This document shows, piece by piece, positions 1-9,869 of a stretch of DNA of 36,709 nt. The stretch is from Candidatus Omnitrophota bacterium. GTDB taxonomy: Bacteria; Omnitrophota; Gorgyraeia; 2-02-FULL-51-18. The DNA lies in assembly GCA_016180585.1 (NCBI GenBank), contig JACPAX010000084.1:1-36709 (forward strand), given 5' to 3'. How positions within the stretch are numbered: position 1 is the stretch's first letter; every line of letters starts with the position of its first letter. The notes under the pieces are model-generated. The model did no database searches, was not told the origin of the DNA, and saw nothing but the letters and a program-made list of their open reading frames with translations. A program made the position numbers and the translations under genes.

Positions 1-1312
1 CACTACTGTCCCAACGTTTAACGGTTGATATTGCGTAACCCTATGATATATCAATGATAACGATAAAAAATAAATTAATCGATTTGAATCAACTCGCGTG
101 TTATTTTGGCGCTCCTACCCTAGGAGCCGCCAATGAACTCAGGCAAAACCGTTTTTTCTCAGGTCATGGAATTCCTGCCCGTTTACGAATTTCAAAAATG
201 CGTCGAGCGCTACGACGGCGAATACAAAGTCAAAAGTTTTTCCTGCATGGATCAATTTCTGTGCATGGCCTTCGCGCAACTGACGTATCGCGAGAGTCTG
301 CGCGACATCGAATCGTGTCTGCGATCGATGCACTCCCGACTTTAGCATATGGGAATTCGCTCCCAAGTATCCCGCAACACGCTTTCAAACGCGAACTCTC
401 AAAGAGATTGGCGTATCTGGGCCGACTTCGCGCAAGTTCTGATTCACAAAGCAAGACGTTTATATCTGGACGAACCCTTCGGAGTCGAACTCAAAGAGAC
501 TGTCTATGCCCTGGATGCGACCGTGATCGATCTTTGTCTTTCGCTTTTTCCCTGGGCCAGATTCCGCAAACACAAGGCTGCGGTGAAGCTTCACACGCTT
601 TTGGATCTTCGCGGTTCCATTCCCTCTTTCATCGAAATTACCGAGGGAAAAGTGCACGACGTGAACATCCTCGATCTTTTGATTCTCGAACCCGGGTCCT
701 TCTGCGTCATGGACCGAGGATATCTGGATTTCCAGAGGCTTCATACGTTGCGCCTTCAAGGAGCCTTCTTTGTCGTGCGAGCCAAATCCAATTTAAACTA
801 TCGCCGCCTGTATTCAAGGCCGGTGAAAAAGAAAACGGGCTTGCGGTCCGACCAGACGATCGCTTTGAACGTTTATCAGTCATCAAAAGAATATCCGGAC
901 AATCTTCGTCTGGTGCGTTTCGTGGACAAAGACGGCAGAAGATATTCGTTTCTGACGAACAACTTCTCTCTCAAGGCAATCACCGTCGCCGATCTTTACA
1001 AAGAGCACTGGAAGGTAGAGCTTTTCTTCAAATGGATCAAACAGCACCTTCGCATCAAATCGTTCTTCGGGACCTCCGAGAACGCGGTAAAGACTCAAGT
1101 CTGGATCGCCATCTCCATTTACGTGCTTGTGGCGATTGTCAAGAAGGAACTGGGCTTAAAAAAATCGCTCTACGAAATTCTACAGATTTTGAGCGTGACG
1201 ATATTTGAGAAAGATCAGTTGTTTCAAGCACTTATGGAAACTGAGCAACAAAATCAGAACACGGAAAACAATAACCAACTGCTAATGTTCAACTTATGAT
1301 GGGACAGTAGTG
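1..1312 (+). mobile_element. IS4-family-like insertion sequence with 13-bp perfect terminal inverted repeats
   Basis: Left end CACTACTGTCCCA (1-13) is the exact reverse complement of TGGGACAGTAGTG (1300-1312); it encloses a DDE transposase reading frame. Confidence 0.9.
133..1299 (+). pseudogene. IS4-type transposase (DUF4372 plus DDE domain) interrupted by one in-frame TAG
   Basis: ORFs 133..345 and 349..1299 are in the same frame, separated only by TAG at 343-345 (...MHSRL*HMGIRSQVSRNTL...). The downstream part has DDE-type motifs (LDATVIDLCLSLFPWA, VMDRGYLDF, YKEHWKVELFFKWIKQHLRIKSFFG). Confidence 0.85.
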
Positions 1313-1321
1313 TATCGCTTG

Positions 1322-2173
1322 CTAAATTCCAAGACGTTGATATCTTGAGGCGAGAATTCCAGTAAATTGGCTCCGAAATTCAGCGGGAAGGCGGCTGGCC
1401 TTGATTAAATGGCTCATAAGCTCAATCTTGCCTACAAATTTTTCATATCGGACTCTTGGGGGAATTTCCAAGTAGTCCGCCAGGACATCAAAATCCTTTC
1501 TTGTCAGTTTGTCGTCTTTTCCATTGATGGTTAAAGCGGAATCTGCGCCCTTTGGAAGAGCCAGTTTCGAACATACCATGTCATAAGCGGGCGAAAGACG
1601 AGTCCCGCCATGATGCGAAATAGAATAGTTCTTGAAATGCGCGTCGCCATTCCCGATTAAAAAATTAAAAACTACGCGCTCAAAGAACAACTGGACATCG
1701 AGACCCGGAACAGACGAAACCTGTTTTAATTTAATCCCTATTTGTTCAACCGAACCGGAATATTTGTCCTTTTGTCCAAGAATTTGTGAAAAAGTTTCTT
1801 GATGAATCTTGGTTTGCCCGTCTCTATCAAAACGTTTGACGACATAAGCCAGGCTTCCATCCGTTAACGCAAGCAAGCAATGAGGCGGAACATTGATGCC
1901 GATACTTTCTGCGATATCCATGCAACAATTTTCATTTTCGGGTGTGTTCGAAAATGCTTGAGTTTGTGGTTTTAAAATATACCCGCCTTCTCCCGCCACC
2001 GCAATGAGTTCGGCATGGGCTTTATCGAGTTTGACGGATAACTTGGGTTGCACGCCGGAAATGGACATCTTACCGACCATTTCCTGCGCTTTGAGAGGAA
2101 TATCCCGGAGAGACAATCGAATGATAGGCGCTCGGCCCAGACCGAATACTTTTCTAAATAATTCCGCACTCAT
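1322..2173 (-). CDS. hipT: HipT-like (HipA C-terminal) Ser/Thr kinase toxin lacking the HipA N-subdomain
   Basis: 283 aa. Gly-rich loop GKMSISGVQPKLSVKLD, catalytic NFLIGNGDAHFKN, metal-binding PAYDMV; the HipA N-terminal domain is encoded by a separate upstream ORF. Confidence 0.85.
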   Translation of the reverse strand: MSAELFRKVFGLGRAPIIRLSLRDIPLKAQEMVGKMSISGVQPKLSVKLDKAHAELIAVAGEGGYILKPQTQAFSNTPENENCCMDIAESIGINVPPHCLLALTDGSLAYVVKRFDRDGQTKIHQETFSQILGQKDKYSGSVEQIGIKLKQVSSVPGLDVQLFFERVVFNFLIGNGDAHFKNYSISHHGGTRLSPAYDMVCSKLALPKGADSALTINGKDDKLTRKDFDVLADYLEIPPRVRYEKFVGKIELMSHLIKASRLPAEFRSQFTGILASRYQRLGI

Positions 2174-2183
2174 TTTTATTTTC

Positions 2184-2507
2184 TCAAGTTTTATGAACCG
2201 TCACAGCGCCTATGGTGTTTGAAGTTGTCGCCAACAATAGCCCAAACGCGTCTCGTGGGTCTATTTTCGCAGTCGCGCTTACAATATGGAGGTACCATCC
2301 TTCCGGAAGAAGACCCTCAAAAAAGGGAAACAGATCTTTTGATTCATAAGGCCCTTTTTGTAAAGGCAAAGACAGAGAAATAGCCTGCCCTTTTTCAAGA
2401 TAGCTCGCCTCGTACACAAATTTGTAGCCATTCTCGGTTTCGGATAAATGGCCGGCCAATAAACCGTTATATTTAACCAGGGCGTTCCGAAATTCGCTTT
2501 TTGTCAT
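2184..2507 (-). CDS. hipS: HipS-like protein (stand-alone HipA N-terminal domain)
   Basis: About 107 aa from MTKSEF (ORF track 2184..2600); YNGLLAGHLSE...FSLSLP-type pattern (ISLSLPLQKGPYES) and FPFFEGLLPEGW typical of the HipA N-terminal domain. 10-bp gap to hipT. Confidence 0.8.
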   Translation of the reverse strand: MTKSEFRNALVKYNGLLAGHLSETENGYKFVYEASYLEKGQAISLSLPLQKGPYESKDLFPFFEGLLPEGWYLHIVSATAKIDPRDAFGLLLATTSNTIGAVTVHKT

Positions 2508-2703
2508 GGTTGGGCGCAATATCCAAATGGTGTCCAAGAAATGCCAGTACCTTGTTGACTTTATCCAGACGAACGCTTGCCTTGCCCTGCTCAAGCTCAC
2601 GCATAAAACGAAGTCCGACGCCGGCTCTTTTTGAAAATTCTATTTGAGTCAGTCCGGCGTTCTTTCGGAGAAGTTTTATTTGTTGGCTTAACTCGCTTAC
2701 CAT
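2473..2703 (-). CDS. hipB: HipB-like XRE-family antitoxin/repressor
   Basis: 76 aa; HTH pattern IKLLRKNAGLTQIEFSKRAGVGLRFMRELEQGKASVRLDKVNKVLAFLG; overlaps the hipS start. Confidence 0.88.
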   Translation of the reverse strand: MVSELSQQIKLLRKNAGLTQIEFSKRAGVGLRFMRELEQGKASVRLDKVNKVLAFLGHHLDIAPNHDKKRISERPG

Positions 2704-2714
2704 AATGATAATAT

Positions 2715-2836
2715 TATACTAGATAGGGTATAATTGCAAGTTTAATAAATACTTATTGTACCCTAAAGGGTATATTTATTTATTAGATGCACCCGATAGG
2801 GGCTATATTTATATAATATATACCCTTTCGGGTATA
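2715..2836. promoter_or_regulatory. Four-copy operator array, consensus TATACCC-N4-GGGTATA, upstream of hipB
   Basis: TATACTA-GATA-GGGTATA (2715-2732), TGTACCC-TAAA-GGGTATA (2757-2774), TGCACCC-GATA-GGGGCTA (2788-2805), TATACCC-TTTC-GGGTATA (2819-2836). Start spacings are 42, 31 and 31 bp. The minus-strand -10 TATAAT lies at 2713-2718. Confidence 0.8.
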
Positions 2837-2969
2837 TTTATGGATTACTGCCTACGCATACGGAACGCGCTCAGTCCGGCATACGGCATACAAAACGCCG
2901 GCCAAAACCGCTCCCTTCGGCTAAATCTCTGTAGCTTTTTCGTTTCCGGGCGTAAAATAGATTGGACCA

Positions 2970-3638
2970 ATGGAATACATCTCAACCCGTCAAATGCAAG
3001 GCATTGACCGCTGGGCCTCGGGAAAGCTGGGCATTCCCTCCCTTCTCCTGATGGAAAACGCGGGACTCGCGGTGGCGGCGGAGGTTCTGAAGTTCAAACC
3101 TCGAAAAGTCCTCCTTTTCTGCGGGAGCGGAAACAACGGCGGCGACGGATTTGTCGCGGCGCGACATCTGGCCGGCCGCGCGGTGGAGTGCGCGGTCGTC
3201 TATTTCCAAAGACCCGACAAGGCCGACCCCGAGCTCAATTTTGGAGTCCTTGAGAGGATGAGGATCCCGCTTCTCGTGTGGGGGCGGCTCACGAAGGCCC
3301 GCCGGCGGGCCCTCCTGCGGCGCGCGGACGCGGTGGTTGACGCGATTTTTGGAATCGGGATTTCGAGAGACGTCGCAGAGCCTTATAAAACCGCCATCGA
3401 AGAGATAAACCGATCGAAGAATCCCGTGGTGAGCGTCGACATCCCCTCGGGGATGAACGCGGATACCGGCGAGCCCATGGGCGCTTGCGTCCGCGCGACC
3501 CGCACCGTGACGCTGGCGCTTCCGAAGCTCGCTTTCAAACGCAAGGGCTCGCGCGCGCATACCGGCAAGGTGGTGGTCGCGAATATCTCTATCCCCCCGC
3601 GTCGGGACTCACGCCCCTCCGTATCCGGCGATTTCTGA
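2970..3638 (+). CDS. nnrE: NAD(P)H-hydrate epimerase (YjeF N-terminal domain)
   Basis: 222 aa; LLMENAGLAVA, CGSGNNGGDGFVAARHL, VDAIFGIG, VSVDIPSGMNADTG. Confidence 0.92.
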   Translation: MEYISTRQMQGIDRWASGKLGIPSLLLMENAGLAVAAEVLKFKPRKVLLFCGSGNNGGDGFVAARHLAGRAVECAVVYFQRPDKADPELNFGVLERMRIPLLVWGRLTKARRRALLRRADAVVDAIFGIGISRDVAEPYKTAIEEINRSKNPVVSVDIPSGMNADTGEPMGACVRATRTVTLALPKLAFKRKGSRAHTGKVVVANISIPPRRDSRPSVSGDF

Positions 3639-5435
3639 GAGAAAAATCCTGCCAAATTCCCGGAGCTTTTTGTCCCCGACGCCGCTGATCTGCCGGAACT
3701 GTCTCTCATCGGCGGGCAAGTCTCTGGCCATCTGGCGGAGCGAGACGTCGGAAAACACGATATAGGCCGGCACATTGCGTTCGTCGGCCAATTTCTTTCG
3801 CAAACGCCTCAGGCGTTCGAACAGCGCCTCCTCGCAGACCCGATCGCCGGGCCCGCGCATTTTCGGCTTCGCCTCCGCGGGAACGGCCGGCGGAGGCGGC
3901 GGTTCGACGCCCCGGCTCAAGAGCACGGGCGCGCGCGCTTTTAAAACGTCCCGGCCTGCCGGCGTCAATTCGAGAATGCTGAATTTCCCGGCGGTCTGGC
4001 TCACGAACCCCAGACGCATGAGCTCCCTTCCGATCGCGGCCCAACGCCGTCGGTCGCATTCTTTGCCGATCCCATATGTCGAGAGCTCTTCGTGTTTCCA
4101 GCGCCGTATTTTTTCCGTGTCCGCGCCGGTCAGGACCTCCGCGAGGTGGTTGAGTCCGACGCCAAACCCGCTTTTTTCGCGGACCCGGCAAACACAGGAG
4201 AGGAATTTCTGCGCCAAAACGGTGCCGTCGTAGGTCTCGCGCGGCGTGAGACAATTGTCGCAGGCGCCGCAGCCGGCCGCTCCGGGCTCCTCCCCGAAAT
4301 ACCGCAGGAGCTCCGCGCGGCGGCACGCGGCGCTCTCGGCGTAATGGACGACCTGCTGCAGCTGCGCCCGCGCGATTTGCCTCTCCCGCAGGTCGGGCTT
4401 CTCCTCGATGAAACGCGAGTATTTGACCGTGTCCCCCGCGCCGAAAAGAAGCACGCATTCCGCCGGGAGCCCGTCACGCCCCGCCCGCCCGGATTCCTGG
4501 TAATAACCTTCGATATTTTTGGGGAGATCGTAATGGATCACAAAGCGCACGTTCGGCTTGTGAATCCCCATGCCGAAAGCGATCGTCGCGCAAACGACGC
4601 GCACCTCATCGCGCAAAAACAAATCCTGATTCTTCCCGCGTTCGCCGGCGTCCAGCCCCGCATGGTAAGGCCTGGCCGGGATGCCGTCCCCGTTCAGCCG
4701 TCCGGCCAGATTCTCCGCCGTCCTGCGGCTCTGACAATAAACAATCCCGGCCTCCCCCGGCGTTTTTTTCACATGCGCCAGCACCTGCGCGTAGGCTTTG
4801 TGTTTGGCCGACACGCGATAAGTCAGATTGGGCCGGTTGAAGCTGGCGACATAAACGGAAGGGTTCTTTAAATGAAGCTGGCGCAGAATATCTTCGCGCA
4901 CGCGCGCGGTCGCGGTGGCCGTCAGCGCCAGCACCGGCGCGTCGGGCAGCGCCCGGCGCAGTTGGTCCAAACGCCGGTACTCCGGACGAAAATCATGCCC
5001 CCATTCGCTGATGCAGTGCGCCTCGTCCACCGCGATGAGCGACACCCGCCAGCGCCTCAAGTCCCCAAGAAACCCCTCGGACAAAATGCGCTCCGGGGCC
5101 GCGTACAGAAGACGGCACTCCCCCCGCTCCAATCTCCCGATCCTGCCGGCCGTCTCGGGCGCCCCCAGCGACGAATTCAAAAAAACCGCGGGGATCCCGA
5201 TCGACTCCATCGCGTCCACCTGGTCTTTCATCAGCGAGATCAGAGGCGACACGACGAGCGTCAACCCGGGCCGCACCAGCGCGGGCAGCTGATAGCAAAG
5301 CGATTTCCCTCCGCCCGTGGGCAACAGAGCGAAGACATCGCGTCCCGCCAGAGAATCCTCGATGATCTCCCGCTGCAAAGGACGAAACGAGTCAAATCCG
5401 AACGATTGCTTGAGAACGGCCGATAAATTCATCAT
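3609..5435 (-). CDS. recQ: ATP-dependent DNA helicase RecQ
   Basis: 608 aa; FRPLQREII, LLPTGGGKSLCYQLPAL, DEAHCISEWGHDFRPEY, YYQESGRAGRDG, Zn-binding CGACDNC, C-terminal HRDC-like region. Confidence 0.95.
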   Translation of the reverse strand: MMNLSAVLKQSFGFDSFRPLQREIIEDSLAGRDVFALLPTGGGKSLCYQLPALVRPGLTLVVSPLISLMKDQVDAMESIGIPAVFLNSSLGAPETAGRIGRLERGECRLLYAAPERILSEGFLGDLRRWRVSLIAVDEAHCISEWGHDFRPEYRRLDQLRRALPDAPVLALTATATARVREDILRQLHLKNPSVYVASFNRPNLTYRVSAKHKAYAQVLAHVKKTPGEAGIVYCQSRRTAENLAGRLNGDGIPARPYHAGLDAGERGKNQDLFLRDEVRVVCATIAFGMGIHKPNVRFVIHYDLPKNIEGYYQESGRAGRDGLPAECVLLFGAGDTVKYSRFIEEKPDLRERQIARAQLQQVVHYAESAACRRAELLRYFGEEPGAAGCGACDNCLTPRETYDGTVLAQKFLSCVCRVREKSGFGVGLNHLAEVLTGADTEKIRRWKHEELSTYGIGKECDRRRWAAIGRELMRLGFVSQTAGKFSILELTPAGRDVLKARAPVLLSRGVEPPPPPAVPAEAKPKMRGPGDRVCEEALFERLRRLRKKLADERNVPAYIVFSDVSLRQMARDLPADERQFRQISGVGDKKLREFGRIFLSEIAGYGGA

Positions 5436-5488
5436 TATTCCGTATATGCTAACATACTTTTATTCCGAGCGGTCGTCGCCCTCACCCT

Positions 5489-5698
5489 ACAGGACGACTG
5501 AGGACGCTGTTTTCGTTCAAAAAATATCAAGATTTTTCTATCGGTTAACATTTAAGACTCTAAAAGTAGTGGGTCAATTTGGGGGGTGACGCCGGAGGGG
5601 AGGCCTCCGCGGCGCGGAGTGAAGAATTACACGAGCACCGCGGAGTCCCGCAGGCGGCAGGACCCGCCAAATTGACCCAAGACCCAACCTCGTCCTGT
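5489..5698. repeat. Nested imperfect palindromic intergenic element
   Basis: Inner IR GGGTCAATTTGG (5571-5582) / CCAAATTGACCC (5667-5678) with further interrupted complementarity inward; outer IR ACAGGACGA (5489-5497) / TCGTCCTGT (5690-5698). Confidence 0.55.
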
Positions 5699-5766
5699 TA
5701 GCGCCAGATTACAGTAGCTATTCCCGCGGGATAGTGGTAGCTTGTCTCTTCGAGAGAGGAGAAAAC

Positions 5767-5937
5767 ATGAGACAGAACTTCAGCCGCAACAAAAAAAAGC
5801 TTGAGGAAGCCAAAAGAAAGAAGCGGGAAGAAAAAAGGAACCGCCGCCTGGCCAAAAAAACGGAAGCGGTTTCTCCGGGGACGCCCCTTCAGGAGGATCC
5901 GATGGCCGCTCCTCCCCTTCCTCCCGCGGAGGCCTAA
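5767..5937 (+). CDS. Small highly basic hypothetical protein
   Basis: 56 aa from MRQNFSRNKKKLEEAKRKKREEKRNRRLAKK; preceded by GAGAGGAG; directly upstream of the desaturase. Confidence 0.55.
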   Translation: MRQNFSRNKKKLEEAKRKKREEKRNRRLAKKTEAVSPGTPLQEDPMAAPPLPPAEA

Positions 5938-5942
5938 ACCCC

Positions 5943-6938
5943 ATGGAACAAGGGCTGCTGCGCCGGGACGCGTTGATGGACATGGACGGATTTATCGAAA
6001 AACAGCTCCATTTCCTGAAGCCCGTGGAGACCTGCTGGCAGCCGAGCGACGTCCTACCGAACATGGCCGCCGAAGACTGGGACGAGACCGTCAAGCAACT
6101 CCGTCTCAGGGCCTCCGCGCTCTCCGATGAGCTTCTGGTGATTCTCGTCGGCAATCTCGTCACCGAAGAGGCGCTGCCCTCCTACCAGACGTGGCTCAAC
6201 CGTCCCGCCGGGTTCAAAGACGAGACGGGCGTAAGCCCCGCCCCCTGGGCCGTCTGGACGAGGTCCTGGACCGCCGAGGAGAACCGGCACGGGGAGGTCC
6301 TCAACAAATACCTGTACCTTTCGGGACGCGTGGACATGCGCTCGGTCGAGCTCACCACCCAATACCTCATCCGCAACGGTTTTGACCTGAAATCGGGAAA
6401 CGACCCCTACCAATCGATCGTTTACGTCGCCTTTCAGGAAAGGGCCACCAAGATTTCGCATGCCAATACGGGGAAACTCGCCGAAAGAGACGGCGACCAG
6501 ACCCTGGGAAAAATATGCGCGCTGATCGCCTCGGACGAGGCGCGCCATGAAGAGGCCTACAAACGCTTTTTTGGCTGCGTCGTCGAGGCGGACCCGTCCG
6601 CGGCCGTGATTGCGTTCGCGCGGATGATGAGGCAAAAGATCGCGATGCCCGCGCGGCTCATGTCCGACGGGACGGACAGAAATCTTTTTAATCAGTTCGC
6701 CGTGGTGGCGCAAAAAAGCGGGGTCTATACGACAAGGGATTACGCGGCCATTATCAAGCACTTGGTGGAGTTCTGGAACATCGCGGGGCTTCTGGGTCTC
6801 TCGAGCGAGGCGACGCAGTCCCAGGAATTTTTATGCGGCCTGGAGAAGCGCTACCTCGACAAAGCCGACCGCATCGAAGAGGCCGTTTTCAACCTTCCGA
6901 GGGAGCCCTTCCGCTGGATCTTCGACCGCTGCGCCTAG
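5943..6938 (+). CDS. Soluble (plant-type) acyl-ACP desaturase family, di-iron
   Basis: 331 aa; di-iron motifs EENRHGEVLNKYLYLSG and DEARHEEAYKRFFG; W/D-rich N-terminus. Confidence 0.9.
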   Translation: MEQGLLRRDALMDMDGFIEKQLHFLKPVETCWQPSDVLPNMAAEDWDETVKQLRLRASALSDELLVILVGNLVTEEALPSYQTWLNRPAGFKDETGVSPAPWAVWTRSWTAEENRHGEVLNKYLYLSGRVDMRSVELTTQYLIRNGFDLKSGNDPYQSIVYVAFQERATKISHANTGKLAERDGDQTLGKICALIASDEARHEEAYKRFFGCVVEADPSAAVIAFARMMRQKIAMPARLMSDGTDRNLFNQFAVVAQKSGVYTTRDYAAIIKHLVEFWNIAGLLGLSSEATQSQEFLCGLEKRYLDKADRIEEAVFNLPREPFRWIFDRCA

Positions 6939-7063
6939 CAGTTTGCCGAAAAAGCCTCATCTGCGGCGTTGCTCGGTCGCTCGCTTGTGCGGCGCTATTC
7001 CCATAGCGCCTCCGCGCTCGTTTCCTCGCGCCTTGCATCTGAGGCTTTTTCGGCAAACTGCTA
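6936..7063. repeat. Palindromic element family A, copy 1 (128 bp, 24-bp perfect arms)
   Basis: TAGCAGTTTGCCGAAAAAGCCTCA (6936-6959) / TGAGGCTTTTTCGGCAAACTGCTA (7040-7063); inner hairpin GGCGCTAT-TCCC-ATAGCGCC type. Confidence 0.9.
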
Positions 7064-7366
7064 AAGAATCTCTTGGGCGTCCGGCGATGTTTCCTGGCCG
7101 GCGCGGACGACTTTGTAGACGGTCTCGTTTTCTTTCGCTTTGTTGAATTTGCGGCGGGCCACTTTTTCCAGATACACCGGGTCGTGTCGCAGGAGCCGGA
7201 TCTCGTTTTCAAGCTTCAGATTTTCCTCTTTCAACTTCCGTAGTTCGGCCTCGATCGCGCGGCTTCTGGCCTTGAGGCCCCCCACGCGCAGCACGCTGGG
7301 CACCAGCACCAGGGCCGCCAGGCCCGCGAGCAACCCGAACGCAAGGACCGCTCGGGGGTGCTTCAT
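7061..7366 (-). CDS. FtsB/DivIC-like septum formation initiator
   Basis: 101 aa; N-terminal TM, coiled coil RAIEAELRKLKEENLKLENEIRLLRHDPVYLEKVARRKF; next to eno. Confidence 0.82.
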   Translation of the reverse strand: MKHPRAVLAFGLLAGLAALVLVPSVLRVGGLKARSRAIEAELRKLKEENLKLENEIRLLRHDPVYLEKVARRKFNKAKENETVYKVVRAGQETSPDAQEIL

Positions 7367-9261
<1,895 letters not shown>

Positions 9262-9263
9262 GT

Positions 9264-9336
9264 GTCATTGCGAGCGAAGCGAAGCAATCTCTGCGCAAAG
9301 ATTGCTTCGTCGCTGCGCTCCTCGCAAGGACATGAC
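9264..9336. repeat. GTCATTGCGAGCGAAGCGAAGCAATCT-type intergenic palindromic repeat, copy 1
   Basis: GTCATTGCGAGCGAAGCGAAGCAATCT ... AGATTGCTTCGTCGCTGCGCTCCTCGCAAGGACATGAC. Confidence 0.85.
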
Positions 9337-9339
9337 GAC

Positions 9340-9690
9340 TCAGCCCACCAGCGCCTTGTCGATTTTATTCCTCAGATCGGTCTCGCTCATCGCGCCGATG
9401 AAACGGGCCGCTTCCCTCCCGTCTTTGAAAAGAATCATCGTCGGGATGTTCATCACGCCGAACTGCGTCGGGGCGTCCTGGTTTTCGTCGACATTGAGCT
9501 TGCCGATCTTGAGTCTGCCCTGATAAACGGGCGCGATCTTTTCAAGAATCGGCCCCATGAGCCGGCAAGGGCCGCACCATTCGGCCCAGAAATCCACCAG
9601 CGCCGGGACGGCGGATTTTTTGACCTCGCTCTCAAAGTTCGCGTCCGTGATTTTCAGCACGTTGTCTCCCATGTTTTCCCCTTTCGTCAA
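9340..9690 (-). CDS. trxA: Thioredoxin
   Basis: 116 aa; VDFWAEWCGPCRLMGPILE, NVDENQDAPTQFGVMNIPTMILFKDG. Confidence 0.95.
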   Translation of the reverse strand: MTKGENMGDNVLKITDANFESEVKKSAVPALVDFWAEWCGPCRLMGPILEKIAPVYQGRLKIGKLNVDENQDAPTQFGVMNIPTMILFKDGREAARFIGAMSETDLRNKIDKALVG

Positions 9691-9700
9691 TGAAACTTAA

Positions 9701-9772
9701 GCTGGAGACCGGGATCGAACCGGTGACCTGTCGATTACGAATCGACTGCTCTACCAGCTGAGCTACTCCAGC
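9701..9772 (-). tRNA. tRNA-Thr (anticodon CGT)
   Basis: Minus strand GCTGGAGTAGCTCAGCTGGTAGAGCAGTCGATTCGTAATCGACAGGTCACCGGTTCGATCCCGGTCTCCAGC; acceptor GCTGGAG/CTCCAGC; anticodon stem GTCGA/TCGAC with loop TTCGTAA. Confidence 0.93.
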
Positions 9773-9790
9773 AAAACCTTTATATCCTCT

Positions 9791-9869
9791 TACCAGCTGT
9801 CCGCCCGCTTCGGCGGGACGGATCCGTCCTGCTGCCTGTGGCAGCAGGCGGAAGCTACTCCAGCAAAAC
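9791..9869 (-). repeat. Duplicated 5' fragment of the tRNA-Thr gene split by a 53-bp multi-hairpin insert (9800-9852)
   Basis: TACCAGCTG + AGCTACTCCAGCAAAAC (contiguous at 9752-9777) recur at 9791-9799 and 9853-9869, separated by TCCGCC...GGCGGA. Confidence 0.88.

Noticed and set aside
54-1208. 384-aa ORF in another frame of the IS
   Set aside because: Out-of-frame reading of the transposase; no recognisable domain.
2756-3007. 83-aa ORF reading through the hip operator array (MYPKGYIYLLDAPDRGYIYIIY...)
   Set aside because: The repeated GYIY residues come from the DNA palindromes; it overlaps the nnrE start and has no RBS.
5530-5710. Integron attC-like site (GGTTAACA ... CTGTTAGCGCC near a palindrome)
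   Set aside because: Core sites do not fit RYYYAAC/GTTRRRY pairing, and no cassette structure or integrase is seen.
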